Source of the DNA: UBA7374 sp049890275
GTDB taxonomy: Bacteria > Verrucomicrobiota > Verrucomicrobiia > Opitutales > Coraliomargaritaceae
Length of the DNA: 64,000 nucleotides
Direction: 5' to 3'
NCBI GenBank assembly: GCA_049890275.1
Contig: JBMHBT010000008.1
Location: forward strand, 1-64,000
Shown here piece after piece: positions 56,784 through 64,000 of this stretch. The notes under the pieces were generated by a model. The model was not told the origin of the DNA and did not search any database. It was given only the letters and a program-made list of their open reading frames with translations. The position numbers and the translations under genes are program-made. Each line of letters begins with the position of its first letter. Within the stretch, counting starts at the first letter, position 1.

Positions 56784-57896
56784 TCAGCGAACAGAAGCCA
56801 TTGGCACAAGTTCGATCAAAGTCATTTCAGTGGGACAGTTCAGTCGCATCGGTGGAAGGCCCTCAAAGCGATTGGAACCGGCCCCAGCAGAAACATTTAA
56901 ATAAGGGATTCCCACACGGCGAAATCCCCGGGCCCAGTCACGCGGCACTTTACTGTCTGTCACCAAGGGACCAAAGAATGGCAACCAAACCTGCCCCCCG
57001 TGTGTATGCCCTGCCAAACACAAATCGATCGGCAATTCACCTACACCTAAGGCAAAATTCGGTGAGTGGCCCAATAAAATTTTGAAAGCACTTGAATCTG
57101 CCGCCTCCAACCAAAGTTTAATTGAACGACGGGCATAGTTAAAATCACGCGACTGGTTTAGGTTTAATCCATGTAAACTCAAATCCCCACCCTTCGTTAT
57201 GATCGATACGCTACTCGAAGACAATAACTCTAAAGGAGCAAAATCACTGACCTGAAAACGATAGAGCAAATAGTCCGTATCCCCATAAACGCCCCAAGTT
57301 CCCAACTCCGGACTCGTCTGCTCCATCAACGCCACCAACTTCGGCAGTTCACTTTCCGCTGTTTTCGGCGGAATCGCTTGTAAGTAATCTCCCGTATTCA
57401 AAATGATGTCCGGCTTCAAATCACGAATTTGTTGAAAGAGCGCGACTTCCTTCGCTCCGATTCCACCCGACTGAATATCACTGAGATGAAGCAAGCGAAT
57501 CGGCTCCGTCAATTTTGGGCTGGCAATCCGAACATGGCGCACAGCATGACGATTTGGTTCGATTTGCGTCATATAATAGCGCAGCGCAAACAAATCTAGA
57601 GCGAGCAAAACGAACACCGCCGAACTGATCCAAAAACGCCGACCAATGAACGGACTGGCTAAAGCACAGATTCCGGAAACAGCCAGCAAGGTCAAAGGCA
57701 ACTCCATCAGATTAAAATCATAACATTGATGAATCAGACCAAAATCCGGCTTCAGCATCCCTCTTCGAATATAGAAAAAATTACGAAACACCGCGTACAG
57801 GATCATCAAGGCAAACGGCACAAGGATATACCAAAGGATTCCGGAGCGCTTCCGATTGGAGGCACTTTCCACCTGGAGCATAGAAGTACGCAACAT
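56784..57896 (-). CDS. membrane-anchored calcineurin-like metallophosphoesterase
   Basis: 370 residues from ATG 57896, which shares one base with the stop of the upstream gene (TGATG). N-terminal four hydrophobic helices, then a metallophosphoesterase domain: RLLHLSDIQSGGIGAKE (D-x-Q in place of D-x-H), PDIILNTGDYLQ, TWGVYGDTDYLLY, ILLGHSPNFALG, CLAGHTHGGQVWLPFFGP. The first motif has Gln where most enzymes have His, and the G-N-H-D motif reads G-D-T-D, so catalysis may be modified. Relatives (YkuE/YaeI-like) act on lipids or UDP-sugars at the membrane. Confidence 0.88.
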   Translation of the reverse strand: MLRTSMLQVESASNRKRSGILWYILVPFALMILYAVFRNFFYIRRGMLKPDFGLIHQCYDFNLMELPLTLLAVSGICALASPFIGRRFWISSAVFVLLALDLFALRYYMTQIEPNRHAVRHVRIASPKLTEPIRLLHLSDIQSGGIGAKEVALFQQIRDLKPDIILNTGDYLQAIPPKTAESELPKLVALMEQTSPELGTWGVYGDTDYLLYRFQVSDFAPLELLSSSSVSIITKGGDLSLHGLNLNQSRDFNYARRSIKLWLEAADSSAFKILLGHSPNFALGVGELPIDLCLAGHTHGGQVWLPFFGPLVTDSKVPRDWARGFRRVGIPYLNVSAGAGSNRFEGLPPMRLNCPTEMTLIELVPMASVR

Positions 57897-58354
57897 CAGC
57901 TTTGTCGCTTCCGGCGAAGAATGAGGCGTAGGGCAAACGGGATCAAGGCCCAGGCACCTAAAATCCAACAAAGAAGTAACTCAAGCGGTGCCTTACAACT
58001 GCTGCTCAGTGATTTTTGATACATCACCGTACCCAACACCAAATTAAGAATCTGCCAATTACAGAAAAGAAGTAAGAATATAATCGGGTGCTGACTGAGG
58101 CTGCGGGCTGCTTCGAAATCAAACCCTACAGGCCGACCGGGAAGTAGCGCAGATTCGAAAGCATTCCAAAATACGAGCCCCAGAATTAGGCAGTAAAAAG
58201 GCGGAAGTATAAAAGGATGAGCGATGCGCCGTACCAGAGTCAGCCCAGGCAGAAAAATCATACCTAACCAAACAGGGGCAGTCATCAAAGCAATCGCATA
58301 AAAGGCCCGCTCCAACTCGCTCCCCCAAAAGGTTTCAATCAACCAAACTACCAT
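57896..58354 (-). CDS. ABA4-like (DUF4281) membrane protein
   Basis: 152 residues with four predicted helices: about residues 18-37, 48-68, 90-112 and 125-146. The segments ALMTAPVWLGMIFLPGLTLV and RRIAHPFILPPFYCLILGLV resemble the ABA4/DUF4281 family of small membrane proteins (plant neoxanthin-related). The family's conserved W-V-H-Y-L-A-F-D is replaced by CNWQILNLVLG. Moderate confidence in the family, none in function. Translationally coupled to the metallophosphoesterase (overlapping stop and start). Confidence 0.5.
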   Translation of the reverse strand: MVVWLIETFWGSELERAFYAIALMTAPVWLGMIFLPGLTLVRRIAHPFILPPFYCLILGLVFWNAFESALLPGRPVGFDFEAARSLSQHPIIFLLLFCNWQILNLVLGTVMYQKSLSSSCKAPLELLLCWILGAWALIPFALRLILRRKRQS

Positions 58355-58420
58355 GAATCGAAATACAACCCGCTGGACAGTTGTCCGTCGAACAAATTTC
58401 GCCCGTATTACGGCTGAAAA

Positions 58421-59329
58421 TTAAAGGACTAACTTCCGATAGGCCTCTAGGTAGCGCTCCAATGTCCCGCTCAGTACCTCTTCCGGTAATGCGGGCGGAG
58501 GCGGACTCTTATCCCAATCCAAACCATCCAGGTAATCCCGGATGAACTGCTTGTCATAAGAAGGTTGCGGGCCACCCGCAGCATACCCCTGAAGCGGCCA
58601 GTAGCGGGAAGAGTCCGGCGTCAGCACTTCATCAATCAGATAGAGCCGACCCGCCTCATCCGTGCCAAACTCAAACTTCGTATCCGCCAGCAGGATACCC
58701 GCCTCCCGCGCCAGCGAAGCACCCATTTGATAAAGAGCCAAGCTGCGGCTCCGTACCGCATCGAATAGCTCCGCCCCAATCAACTCCGCCGCGTCGGCAC
58801 AATCAATCGGCAGATCATGCCCGCTCGCTGCCTTTGTCGTAGGAGTAAACAGCGGCTCCGGTAACTCCGCACTCTCCGTCAAGCCCTCCGGCAACGCATA
58901 TTCAAAAAGTCGACCGGTCTCCCCAAACACCTTCCATCCCGAGCCCGCCAAATAGCCCCGTACCACCGCCTCGATTGGCAGTGGCTTGAGCTTCTTTACA
59001 ATCATACTGCGGTTTGCCAGTTCCGGATGCGCCCGGCACAAAGACTCCAGACGCTCCGCATGATTCTCCACCAGATGATGCACCGTGATAGAAGACGCAT
59101 GCTCAAACCAGAAGAGGCTGATCTGCGTGAGCAGACAACCCTTACCCGCCAGTCCCTCCTTCATGATCACGTCAAAAGCCGACACCCGATCCGTCGCCAC
59201 CAGTAAATACGCATCTCCCATATCGAAGACCTCACGGACTTTCCCAGAGGCTACCTTGGTATACGGCAAACCAGAAAGCTCCAGCAAGGGCACCTCCGGT
59301 AAATCGAACGGCAAATCAGTAGACTGCAT
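58421..59329 (-). CDS. purC: phosphoribosylaminoimidazole-succinocarboxamide synthase
   Basis: Purine biosynthesis enzyme that joins CAIR and aspartate with ATP to SAICAR. 302 residues, the longer yeast-like form. Start ATG 59329 (MQSTDLPFDLPEVPLLELSG). Signatures: YTKVASGKVREVFDMGDAYL, LLVATDRVSAFDVIMKEGL, KLKPLPIEAVVRGYLAGSGW, LFTPTTKAASGHDLPI, ILLADTKFEFGTDEAGRLYL and IDEVLTPDSSRYWPLQGYA. Divergent from the tRNA-Glu gene. The reading frame extends further upstream without a convincing start. Confidence 0.96.
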   Translation of the reverse strand: MQSTDLPFDLPEVPLLELSGLPYTKVASGKVREVFDMGDAYLLVATDRVSAFDVIMKEGLAGKGCLLTQISLFWFEHASSITVHHLVENHAERLESLCRAHPELANRSMIVKKLKPLPIEAVVRGYLAGSGWKVFGETGRLFEYALPEGLTESAELPEPLFTPTTKAASGHDLPIDCADAAELIGAELFDAVRSRSLALYQMGASLAREAGILLADTKFEFGTDEAGRLYLIDEVLTPDSSRYWPLQGYAAGGPQPSYDKQFIRDYLDGLDWDKSPPPPALPEEVLSGTLERYLEAYRKLVL

Positions 59330-59455
59330 ACCAAACACTTGCAGTGCCTCTGCCTGCAGTGCAACCGGTTTTTGCCCCCAAAAAGACACATCGCCTACTT
59401 TTTCAAAAAAAAACTTGCAGAGTACCATGCGGCACGTACCTTCCTCCACTTCCGT

Positions 59456-59538
<83 letters not shown>

Positions 59539-59554
59539 GGCATCAACGACACAC

Positions 59555-59579
59555 ACCTCCGATCAAGGAGGTTTTTTTA
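59555..59579 (+). terminator. intrinsic terminator of tRNA-Glu
   Basis: Stem ACCTCC-GATCAA-GGAGGT followed by TTTTTT, 21 bases after the tRNA. Classical short stem with U-run. Confidence 0.8.
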
Positions 59580-59639
59580 TGCTCCATTCTTCGGGCTATT
59601 GCCGTTGATTCGTAGCGATTCACTTGTTCAATAAACAGG

Positions 59640-61643
59640 ATGGACCAAACCCCCGAGGAGCACATTGCAGAACTACGAGCCGAAATCGCCAGGCACGACC
59701 GGCTTTACTATAAAGAAGCCCAGCCGCAAATCGACGACACCGCCTATGATCGATTAAAGGCCCGCCTGAACGAACTCGAAACCCAATACCCCCTCTTCGC
59801 CAGTTCCACCTCCCCCACTCAAAACGTCGGAGACGACCGCGCCAACGGCTTCCGGACCTATACCCACCGCATACCCATGCTAAGCCTCGACAATACCTAC
59901 AACATGCAGGAATTGATCGAATTCGGCAACCGACTCGAAAAACGCTTCCCCGGAAAAAACCTCGCCTACCTCATCGAACCCAAGCTGGACGGTGTCGCCG
60001 TCAGCCTGACCTACGAAGCCGGCCGCTTTATCCGGGCCGTCACCCGAGGCAACGGCACCGAAGGCGACGAAATCACCGCCAACGTGCGCCACATCGAAGG
60101 CATCCCACAGACCATCGAAAACGCACCCGAAGTCCTTGAAGTCCGCGGAGAGATCTACATGCGGCATGACGAATTTGAGCGCATCAACACCCAGCGCGAA
60201 GCCACCGACCAAACCCTCTACGCCAACCCCAGAAACCTCGCTGCCGGCACGATCAAACTACTTGACCCCAATCAAGCCCGCCAACGGCGCCTCGAAATCG
60301 CACTCTACGGCGTTGGCGCCTGCCAGCCCGATAACTACTTCCAGAATCAAGCCGCCATCCACCAACAACTCGAAAACTGGGGCTTCCGCGTCCTCGAAAA
60401 GCAGTGGCTCGCCCAAGGCATCGAAAAAGCCGCCCAAAGCGTTAAAGAACTCGACGCCATCCGCCAAGGCTTCGACTACCCGACCGACGGTGCCGTGATC
60501 AAATTGAACGACTTTCAACTACAACGCGAAGCCGGTTCCACCGCCAAAGCACCCCGCTGGGCCATCGCCTACAAATTCGAAGCCGAGCGCGCCCACACCC
60601 GCCTTGAAGACATCCAAATGCAAATTGGCCGCACCGGTGCCATTACCCCCGTCGCCATCCTCAGCCCAGTCCAGCTCGCCGGCACCGTCGTCTCCCGCGC
60701 CACCCTCCACAACGAAGACGAAATCCGCCGTAAAGACCTCCGCCCCGGAGACACCGTACTCGTACAAAAAGCCGGAGAAATCATCCCCCAAGTCCTCTCC
60801 GTCGACACCAGCAAACGACCTCCCGAAAGCCAGCCCTTTGACTTCGCAGCCAAACTGAAAGAACTCGGCATCGAAGCGACCCGAGACCCCAACGACTCTG
60901 CCTGGCGCGTCCTCGCAAAAGACGACCCCACCCTCCGCCAGCGCGCACTCCAGCACTACGCCAGCCGCGCCTGTATGGATGTTGCCAACCTCGGCACCGC
61001 CATCGTCGAGCAACTCGTACGGCAAGATCTAGTCAACGACCCCGCAGACTTGTACAACCTCACCGCCGAGCAACTCCTGCATCTGGATAAATTTGCCGAA
61101 AAATCCGCCAAGAACCTCATCCAAGCACTCGAAGACAGCAAAAACCGCGAACTCTGGCGCCTAATCCACGGCCTTGGCATCCCCCATGTCGGCAAACAAT
61201 CCGCCAAAGATCTCGCCAGCCACTTCTCCACAATCGATGCACTCCACAGCGCCAGCGAGACCGAACTCGAAAGCCTTGAAGGCATCGGCACCATCATGGC
61301 CCAAAGCATCGTCGACTGGTTCGCCCAACCTCAAAACGCCCAACTGATCGAAAAACTCCGCGCACACGGACTCAACTTTTCCGCCCACCCCTCCGGCCAA
61401 ACCAGCGAAGGCCCACTCTCCGGCAAGACCATTGTCCTCACCGGCAGCCTCCCCACCCTCACCCGCGATGAAGCCACCCAGCGGATCGAAGCCGCCGGCG
61501 GACGCACGAGCTCCAGCGTGAGCAAAAAAACCGACTACCTCCTCGCCGGAGAAGCCAGCGGATCCAAATACGCTAAAGCCCAAAAACTCGGCATCCCCAT
61601 CCTTGACGAAGCCGCCTTCCTCGAACGCTTGAATACAGTATAA
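59640..61643 (+). CDS. ligA: NAD-dependent DNA ligase lacking zinc-finger cysteines
   Basis: Seals nicks using NAD+. 667 residues. Ia domain (HDRLYYKEAQPQIDDTAYDR), adenylation motif YLIEPKLDGVAVSLTYEAG with the nucleophile Lys, TRGNGTEGDEITANVRHI, RNLAAGTIKLLD, YPTDGAVIKLND, KAPRWAIAYKFEAE, the OB-fold VAILSPVQLAGTVVSRATLH, and RPGDTVLVQKAGEIIPQV. The next ~45 residues (about 399-445), where the family has a Cys4 zinc finger, have no cysteine until RACMD after it (SQPFDFAAKLKELGIEATRD, PNDSAWRVLAKDDPTLRQRA). HhH repeats (IHGLGIPHVGKQSAKDLA) and a C-terminal BRCT (LSGKTIVLTGSLPTLTRDEA) are intact. GC-rich, C-biased composition. Confidence 0.96.
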   Translation: MDQTPEEHIAELRAEIARHDRLYYKEAQPQIDDTAYDRLKARLNELETQYPLFASSTSPTQNVGDDRANGFRTYTHRIPMLSLDNTYNMQELIEFGNRLEKRFPGKNLAYLIEPKLDGVAVSLTYEAGRFIRAVTRGNGTEGDEITANVRHIEGIPQTIENAPEVLEVRGEIYMRHDEFERINTQREATDQTLYANPRNLAAGTIKLLDPNQARQRRLEIALYGVGACQPDNYFQNQAAIHQQLENWGFRVLEKQWLAQGIEKAAQSVKELDAIRQGFDYPTDGAVIKLNDFQLQREAGSTAKAPRWAIAYKFEAERAHTRLEDIQMQIGRTGAITPVAILSPVQLAGTVVSRATLHNEDEIRRKDLRPGDTVLVQKAGEIIPQVLSVDTSKRPPESQPFDFAAKLKELGIEATRDPNDSAWRVLAKDDPTLRQRALQHYASRACMDVANLGTAIVEQLVRQDLVNDPADLYNLTAEQLLHLDKFAEKSAKNLIQALEDSKNRELWRLIHGLGIPHVGKQSAKDLASHFSTIDALHSASETELESLEGIGTIMAQSIVDWFAQPQNAQLIEKLRAHGLNFSAHPSGQTSEGPLSGKTIVLTGSLPTLTRDEATQRIEAAGGRTSSSVSKKTDYLLAGEASGSKYAKAQKLGIPILDEAAFLERLNTV

Positions 61644-61740
61644 TTAGTATCCGCTTTAGCTTTATTGAGCTAGACGGCTCTCCGCTTGCCAGATGGCTGC
61701 GCATAGTTTGCATAGTGGCATGCCTAAAGACTCCACAATA

Positions 61741-62406
61741 ATGGAAGAAAAGAATTCGCTGGTCATTGATTGTAGTGACGGGGAGATTTTTTGTGGAGTG
61801 CTGGATGGCACAGGTACTTGGCTGTCTACCAAGCAGTCGGGCCCGGGAGCTTTGGAGGCTCTATTCCCTAATGTGGGGGCGGTCTTACAAGAGGCAGACT
61901 GCCAGCTGGATTCGGTGAGACGCTTTATTTACTGCCGAGGTCCGGGCTCGGTCCTGGGGCTACGACTGGCAGCGATGGCGATCGAGACTTGGTGCCGTTT
62001 GGCAACTGTACCGGTAGAGCGCCTAAGCTACGGAAGCCTTGAACTAACGGCTGCCCTTTTGCAACTGGATCAACCGGACCTACAGGATGCATTGATTCTC
62101 TCCGACTGGAAGAAGGATAGCTGGCATGCTCTGTCTATTGAACAAGGCGTACAGGGAAAGGTGACTGCTTTGCCAACAGAATCGTTGCATAGGATAGACC
62201 GGCCCCTCTACCACCTGCCTCGTCGCAAGGGTTGGCAAGCGCCTCCGGAGGGCGCCCGAACGCTTCTCTACGAACCGGCGCGGCTGGACCGAGTGCTGGA
62301 TTGTGCGGATTTGCTGCAGGCGGGAAATTCGATTGAATTATTTCAACCGGGTGGAAATACCTTTACGAAATGGACCGCACAAAGACATCGGGCGGAATCG
62401 GTATGA
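61741..62406 (+). CDS. TsaB-like t6A biosynthesis protein (M22 family)
   Basis: 221 residues from ATG 61741 (MEEKNSLVIDCSDGEIFCGV); upstream ATGs at 61720 and 61693 are alternatives. ASKHA-type start LVIDCSDGEIFCGVLDG and the hallmark FIYCRGPGSVLGLRLAAMAI, the counterpart of the GPGSFTGLR motif of TsaB. TsaB supports TsaD in making threonylcarbamoyladenosine on tRNA. The rest is diverged, so it could be a distant paralog. Its stop overlaps the start of alr (ATGA), a coupled pair. Confidence 0.75.
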   Translation: MEEKNSLVIDCSDGEIFCGVLDGTGTWLSTKQSGPGALEALFPNVGAVLQEADCQLDSVRRFIYCRGPGSVLGLRLAAMAIETWCRLATVPVERLSYGSLELTAALLQLDQPDLQDALILSDWKKDSWHALSIEQGVQGKVTALPTESLHRIDRPLYHLPRRKGWQAPPEGARTLLYEPARLDRVLDCADLLQAGNSIELFQPGGNTFTKWTAQRHRAESV

Positions 62407-63542
62407 ATGTCCAAAATATTATGAATCAGCGCTGCTGGGCAGAAATTGATTTGGCTGCCTTCGAGCGGAATGTGCGCTGTATTCAGACGGCCCTCCCCAA
62501 GGGCGTACACTATATTTCTGTGGTCAAGGCGGATGCCTATGGTCTGGGGATGCCGCAAATTGTGCGGCGATTGATGCAGTGTGGTGTCGACTATTTTGCA
62601 GTGGCCAATGTAGCGGAGGCTTCGGAAATTCGACAAATGGGAGTCGGATGGCCGATTCTCGTACTCGGACCGGTGCTACCGCACGAAATGGAATGCTTGA
62701 TTGCAGACGATCTGATCGCAACGGTCAGTCATGTGGATGAAGTCAACTGCCTGGATGCTCTGGGTCGCAAACGCGGAGTACCGGTACAGGTACATGTAAA
62801 GATTGATACAGGGATGGGGCGCCTGGGGGTTTGGCACGAACAAGCCCAAGACTTCATTCGTATGATCGACAGCCTCTCGGGACTTCGGCTAGCAGGTGTT
62901 TACACACACTTTTCCAGTGCGGATACTGATCCGGCCTATACGACGGTGCAGCGGAATCGTTTTACAGCTGTTCTGAAAGCGGTCGGAAAGCGTGACTGGC
63001 TGGTCCACGCCGACAATTCAGCCAGCCTTGAAACTTTTGGTGGTGCAGGTTTCTTCAATGCCGTACGTATGGGGCTACTACAATACGGGGTACCTCCCTA
63101 CCCCGACTCCGCCTTGGGCAGTGTTTCGATCGAACCGATGATCGGTTTTTATACTCGGGTCGGCTTAATTAAAGAGCTCCCCAAAGGTGCCTCCATCAGC
63201 TATGGTTGCACGCGGGTACTGGAGAGAGACTCAACGATTGGTATCCTCACTGCAGGCTATGGAGACGGGGTACCACTTGGACTGAGCAACCGAGGCGAGA
63301 TTTTGATCCGAGGGCGGCGTTGCCCGATCCTGGGGCGAGTGACGATGGACCAAACGGTTGTCGATCTATCCGATTGTAAAAATGCTCAACTGGGGGATCG
63401 CGCTACTTTGATTGGAAACGATGGTCAGGAGGCAATCCCTGTGAGCGAATTCAGCAAGCAGGCAGGAAGCATTCCCTGGGAAAGCTTAAGTACCTTAACA
63501 AAGCGAGTGACTCGCACCTATCAGGGATTACGGGAAGTATAA
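62403..63542 (+). CDS. alr: alanine racemase
   Basis: PLP enzyme that interconverts L- and D-alanine for peptidoglycan. 379 residues from ATG 62403, which overlaps the tsaB-like stop. The PLP lysine is in YISVVKADAYGLG (Lys42). Others: VHVKIDTGMGRLGVWHEQA, LAGVYTHFSSADTDP, LVHADNSASLETFGGAGFF, AVRMGLLQYGVPPYP, the C-terminal catalytic tyrosine region ASISYGCTRVLERDSTIGIL, TAGYGDGVPLGLSNRGEIL, and GRVTMDQTVVDLSD. Complete in length and motifs. Confidence 0.96.
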   Translation: MNVQNIMNQRCWAEIDLAAFERNVRCIQTALPKGVHYISVVKADAYGLGMPQIVRRLMQCGVDYFAVANVAEASEIRQMGVGWPILVLGPVLPHEMECLIADDLIATVSHVDEVNCLDALGRKRGVPVQVHVKIDTGMGRLGVWHEQAQDFIRMIDSLSGLRLAGVYTHFSSADTDPAYTTVQRNRFTAVLKAVGKRDWLVHADNSASLETFGGAGFFNAVRMGLLQYGVPPYPDSALGSVSIEPMIGFYTRVGLIKELPKGASISYGCTRVLERDSTIGILTAGYGDGVPLGLSNRGEILIRGRRCPILGRVTMDQTVVDLSDCKNAQLGDRATLIGNDGQEAIPVSEFSKQAGSIPWESLSTLTKRVTRTYQGLREV

Positions 63543-63605
63543 GGCCTCTCCCGCTTGTGGCTTTTTCGATTTGCCGATTTTCCGAAACAGATGCAGCGAT
63601 TACGC

Positions 63606-64000
63606 CTAATCGAGATCGAGATCAATGATTAGCTTTTCACGAACGGTCTTTGGAAGGGCGAAAATACCTTCCGCAGCAAGTTGATCGGCTATTTCATCAC
63701 TCCATAAATTGCGGAGAATTTCCCCGATTTTGTTACTCTTTGATTTGGGGCCGACGACATAAAATGTAAGGCGTACAGGATAATCACCAAAGTGTATATT
63801 GTCGTTGGTTGGGCCATATGCCGGAGCAGTATCATTTTTGGACAATAAGAGTATCTTGGCACTGGATTCCTGAGGGACTCTAGAGAGAATAGCAACCGAT
63901 GCTGGATCATTTTCCAATAATCGGATCACTTCCTCTTCGCGCACGATATCGACAGCAGGCTTGAGACTACCCCCAACCAATACTGAATACTTAAACAATT
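63606..64000 (-). CDS. PstS-like periplasmic substrate-binding protein, cut by window edge
   Basis: C-terminal ~130 residues only; the frame is open to the right edge, so the N-terminus with any signal peptide lies outside. The part resembles the PBP-like domain of phosphate-binding PstS proteins: EEEVIRLLENDPASVAILSR, FGDYPVRLTFYVVGPKSKSN, LRNLWSDEIADQLAAEGIFA, LPKTVREKLIIDLDLD. Such proteins deliver phosphate to PstCAB or serve sensory functions. Family confidence moderate because the ligand-binding N-lobe is not in the window. Confidence 0.55.
   Translation of the reverse strand, partial: LFKYSVLVGGSLKPAVDIVREEEVIRLLENDPASVAILSRVPQESSAKILLLSKNDTAPAYGPTNDNIHFGDYPVRLTFYVVGPKSKSNKIGEILRNLWSDEIADQLAAEGIFALPKTVREKLIIDLDLD

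Overview
The window reads as a chromosomal segment of a Gram-negative bacterium of the Verrucomicrobiota, most likely class Opitutae (Coraliomargarita/Puniceicoccaceae-like). The reasons are inference from the protein repertoire. There is an LPS-type export and acylation pair (MsbA-like plus LpxL-like) and many Cys-lipoproteins. There is a very large secreted protein whose C-terminal layout (D-x-D-G-D-G linker, then a last beta domain ending in an R-x-R-V-T-Q type tail) is typical of this group. The housekeeping sigma factor carries a lysine/alanine-rich histone-H1-like N-terminal extension. There are no phage genes, transposases or CRISPR arrays. Most of the window is housekeeping chromosome, with one cell-surface polysaccharide region.

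Layout: 1-2.3 kb, a partial zincin-like protease and two tandem paralogous secreted proteins of unknown function (the first frameshifted). 2.4-7.6 kb, RNase PH, a small EF-hand protein, an ABC-F ATPase, a thyA-folA pair, and a frameshifted VanZ/cyclic-nucleotide-binding fusion. 7.6-13.8 kb, DUF805 protein, EamA transporter, QueG, SPFH protein, TcdA-like E1 enzyme, MscS channel and a small lipoprotein-like protein. 13.9-18.4 kb, a 1515-residue modular secreted protein, then a ~530-base AT-rich gap. 18.9-23.8 kb, SBF-type transporter, SNF2 helicase, AroQ, NIF3-like protein. 24-28 kb, the chaperone cluster dnaK-groES-groEL. 28.2-29.2 kb, two small DNA-binding/protease-domain proteins.

29.2-42.4 kb is the surface-glycan region. 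It contains two membrane-associated glycosyltransferases, then a forward block (GT2, CgeB-like, frameshifted GT10 fucosyltransferase-like). A reverse block of AT-rich genes follows (FkbM methyltransferase, GT4, GT8) downstream of MsbA-like ABC exporter, LpxL-like acyltransferase and an ELM1-family protein. A DegT aminotransferase is divergent to that block. 42.4-49.6 kb, UvrA, glutaredoxin, TrpA, a diadenylate cyclase fused to a PTS EIIA domain, an isolated NuoA and a DUF362-like lipoprotein. 49.7-56 kb is a forward run: TPR lipoprotein, DnaG, RpoD, lipoprotein, TatA/B. 56-64 kb, DUF4136 lipoprotein, metallophosphoesterase, ABA4-like membrane protein, PurC, tRNA-Glu, LigA, TsaB-like, alanine racemase and the C-terminal part of a PstS-like binding protein cut by the window edge.

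The most noteworthy points are: (i) a c-di-AMP synthase with an archaeal DacZ-like C-terminal half and a PTS EIIA-like N-terminus; (ii) DnaG and LigA that both lack the cysteines of their family's zinc-binding modules; (iii) an H1-like tail on RpoD; (iv) four genes each broken by exactly one base in a short homopolymer or dinucleotide run, which may be a sequence-quality signature rather than biology; (v) a compositionally foreign three-gene insert in the glycan region. Shine-Dalgarno motifs are largely missing even in front of highly expressed genes.
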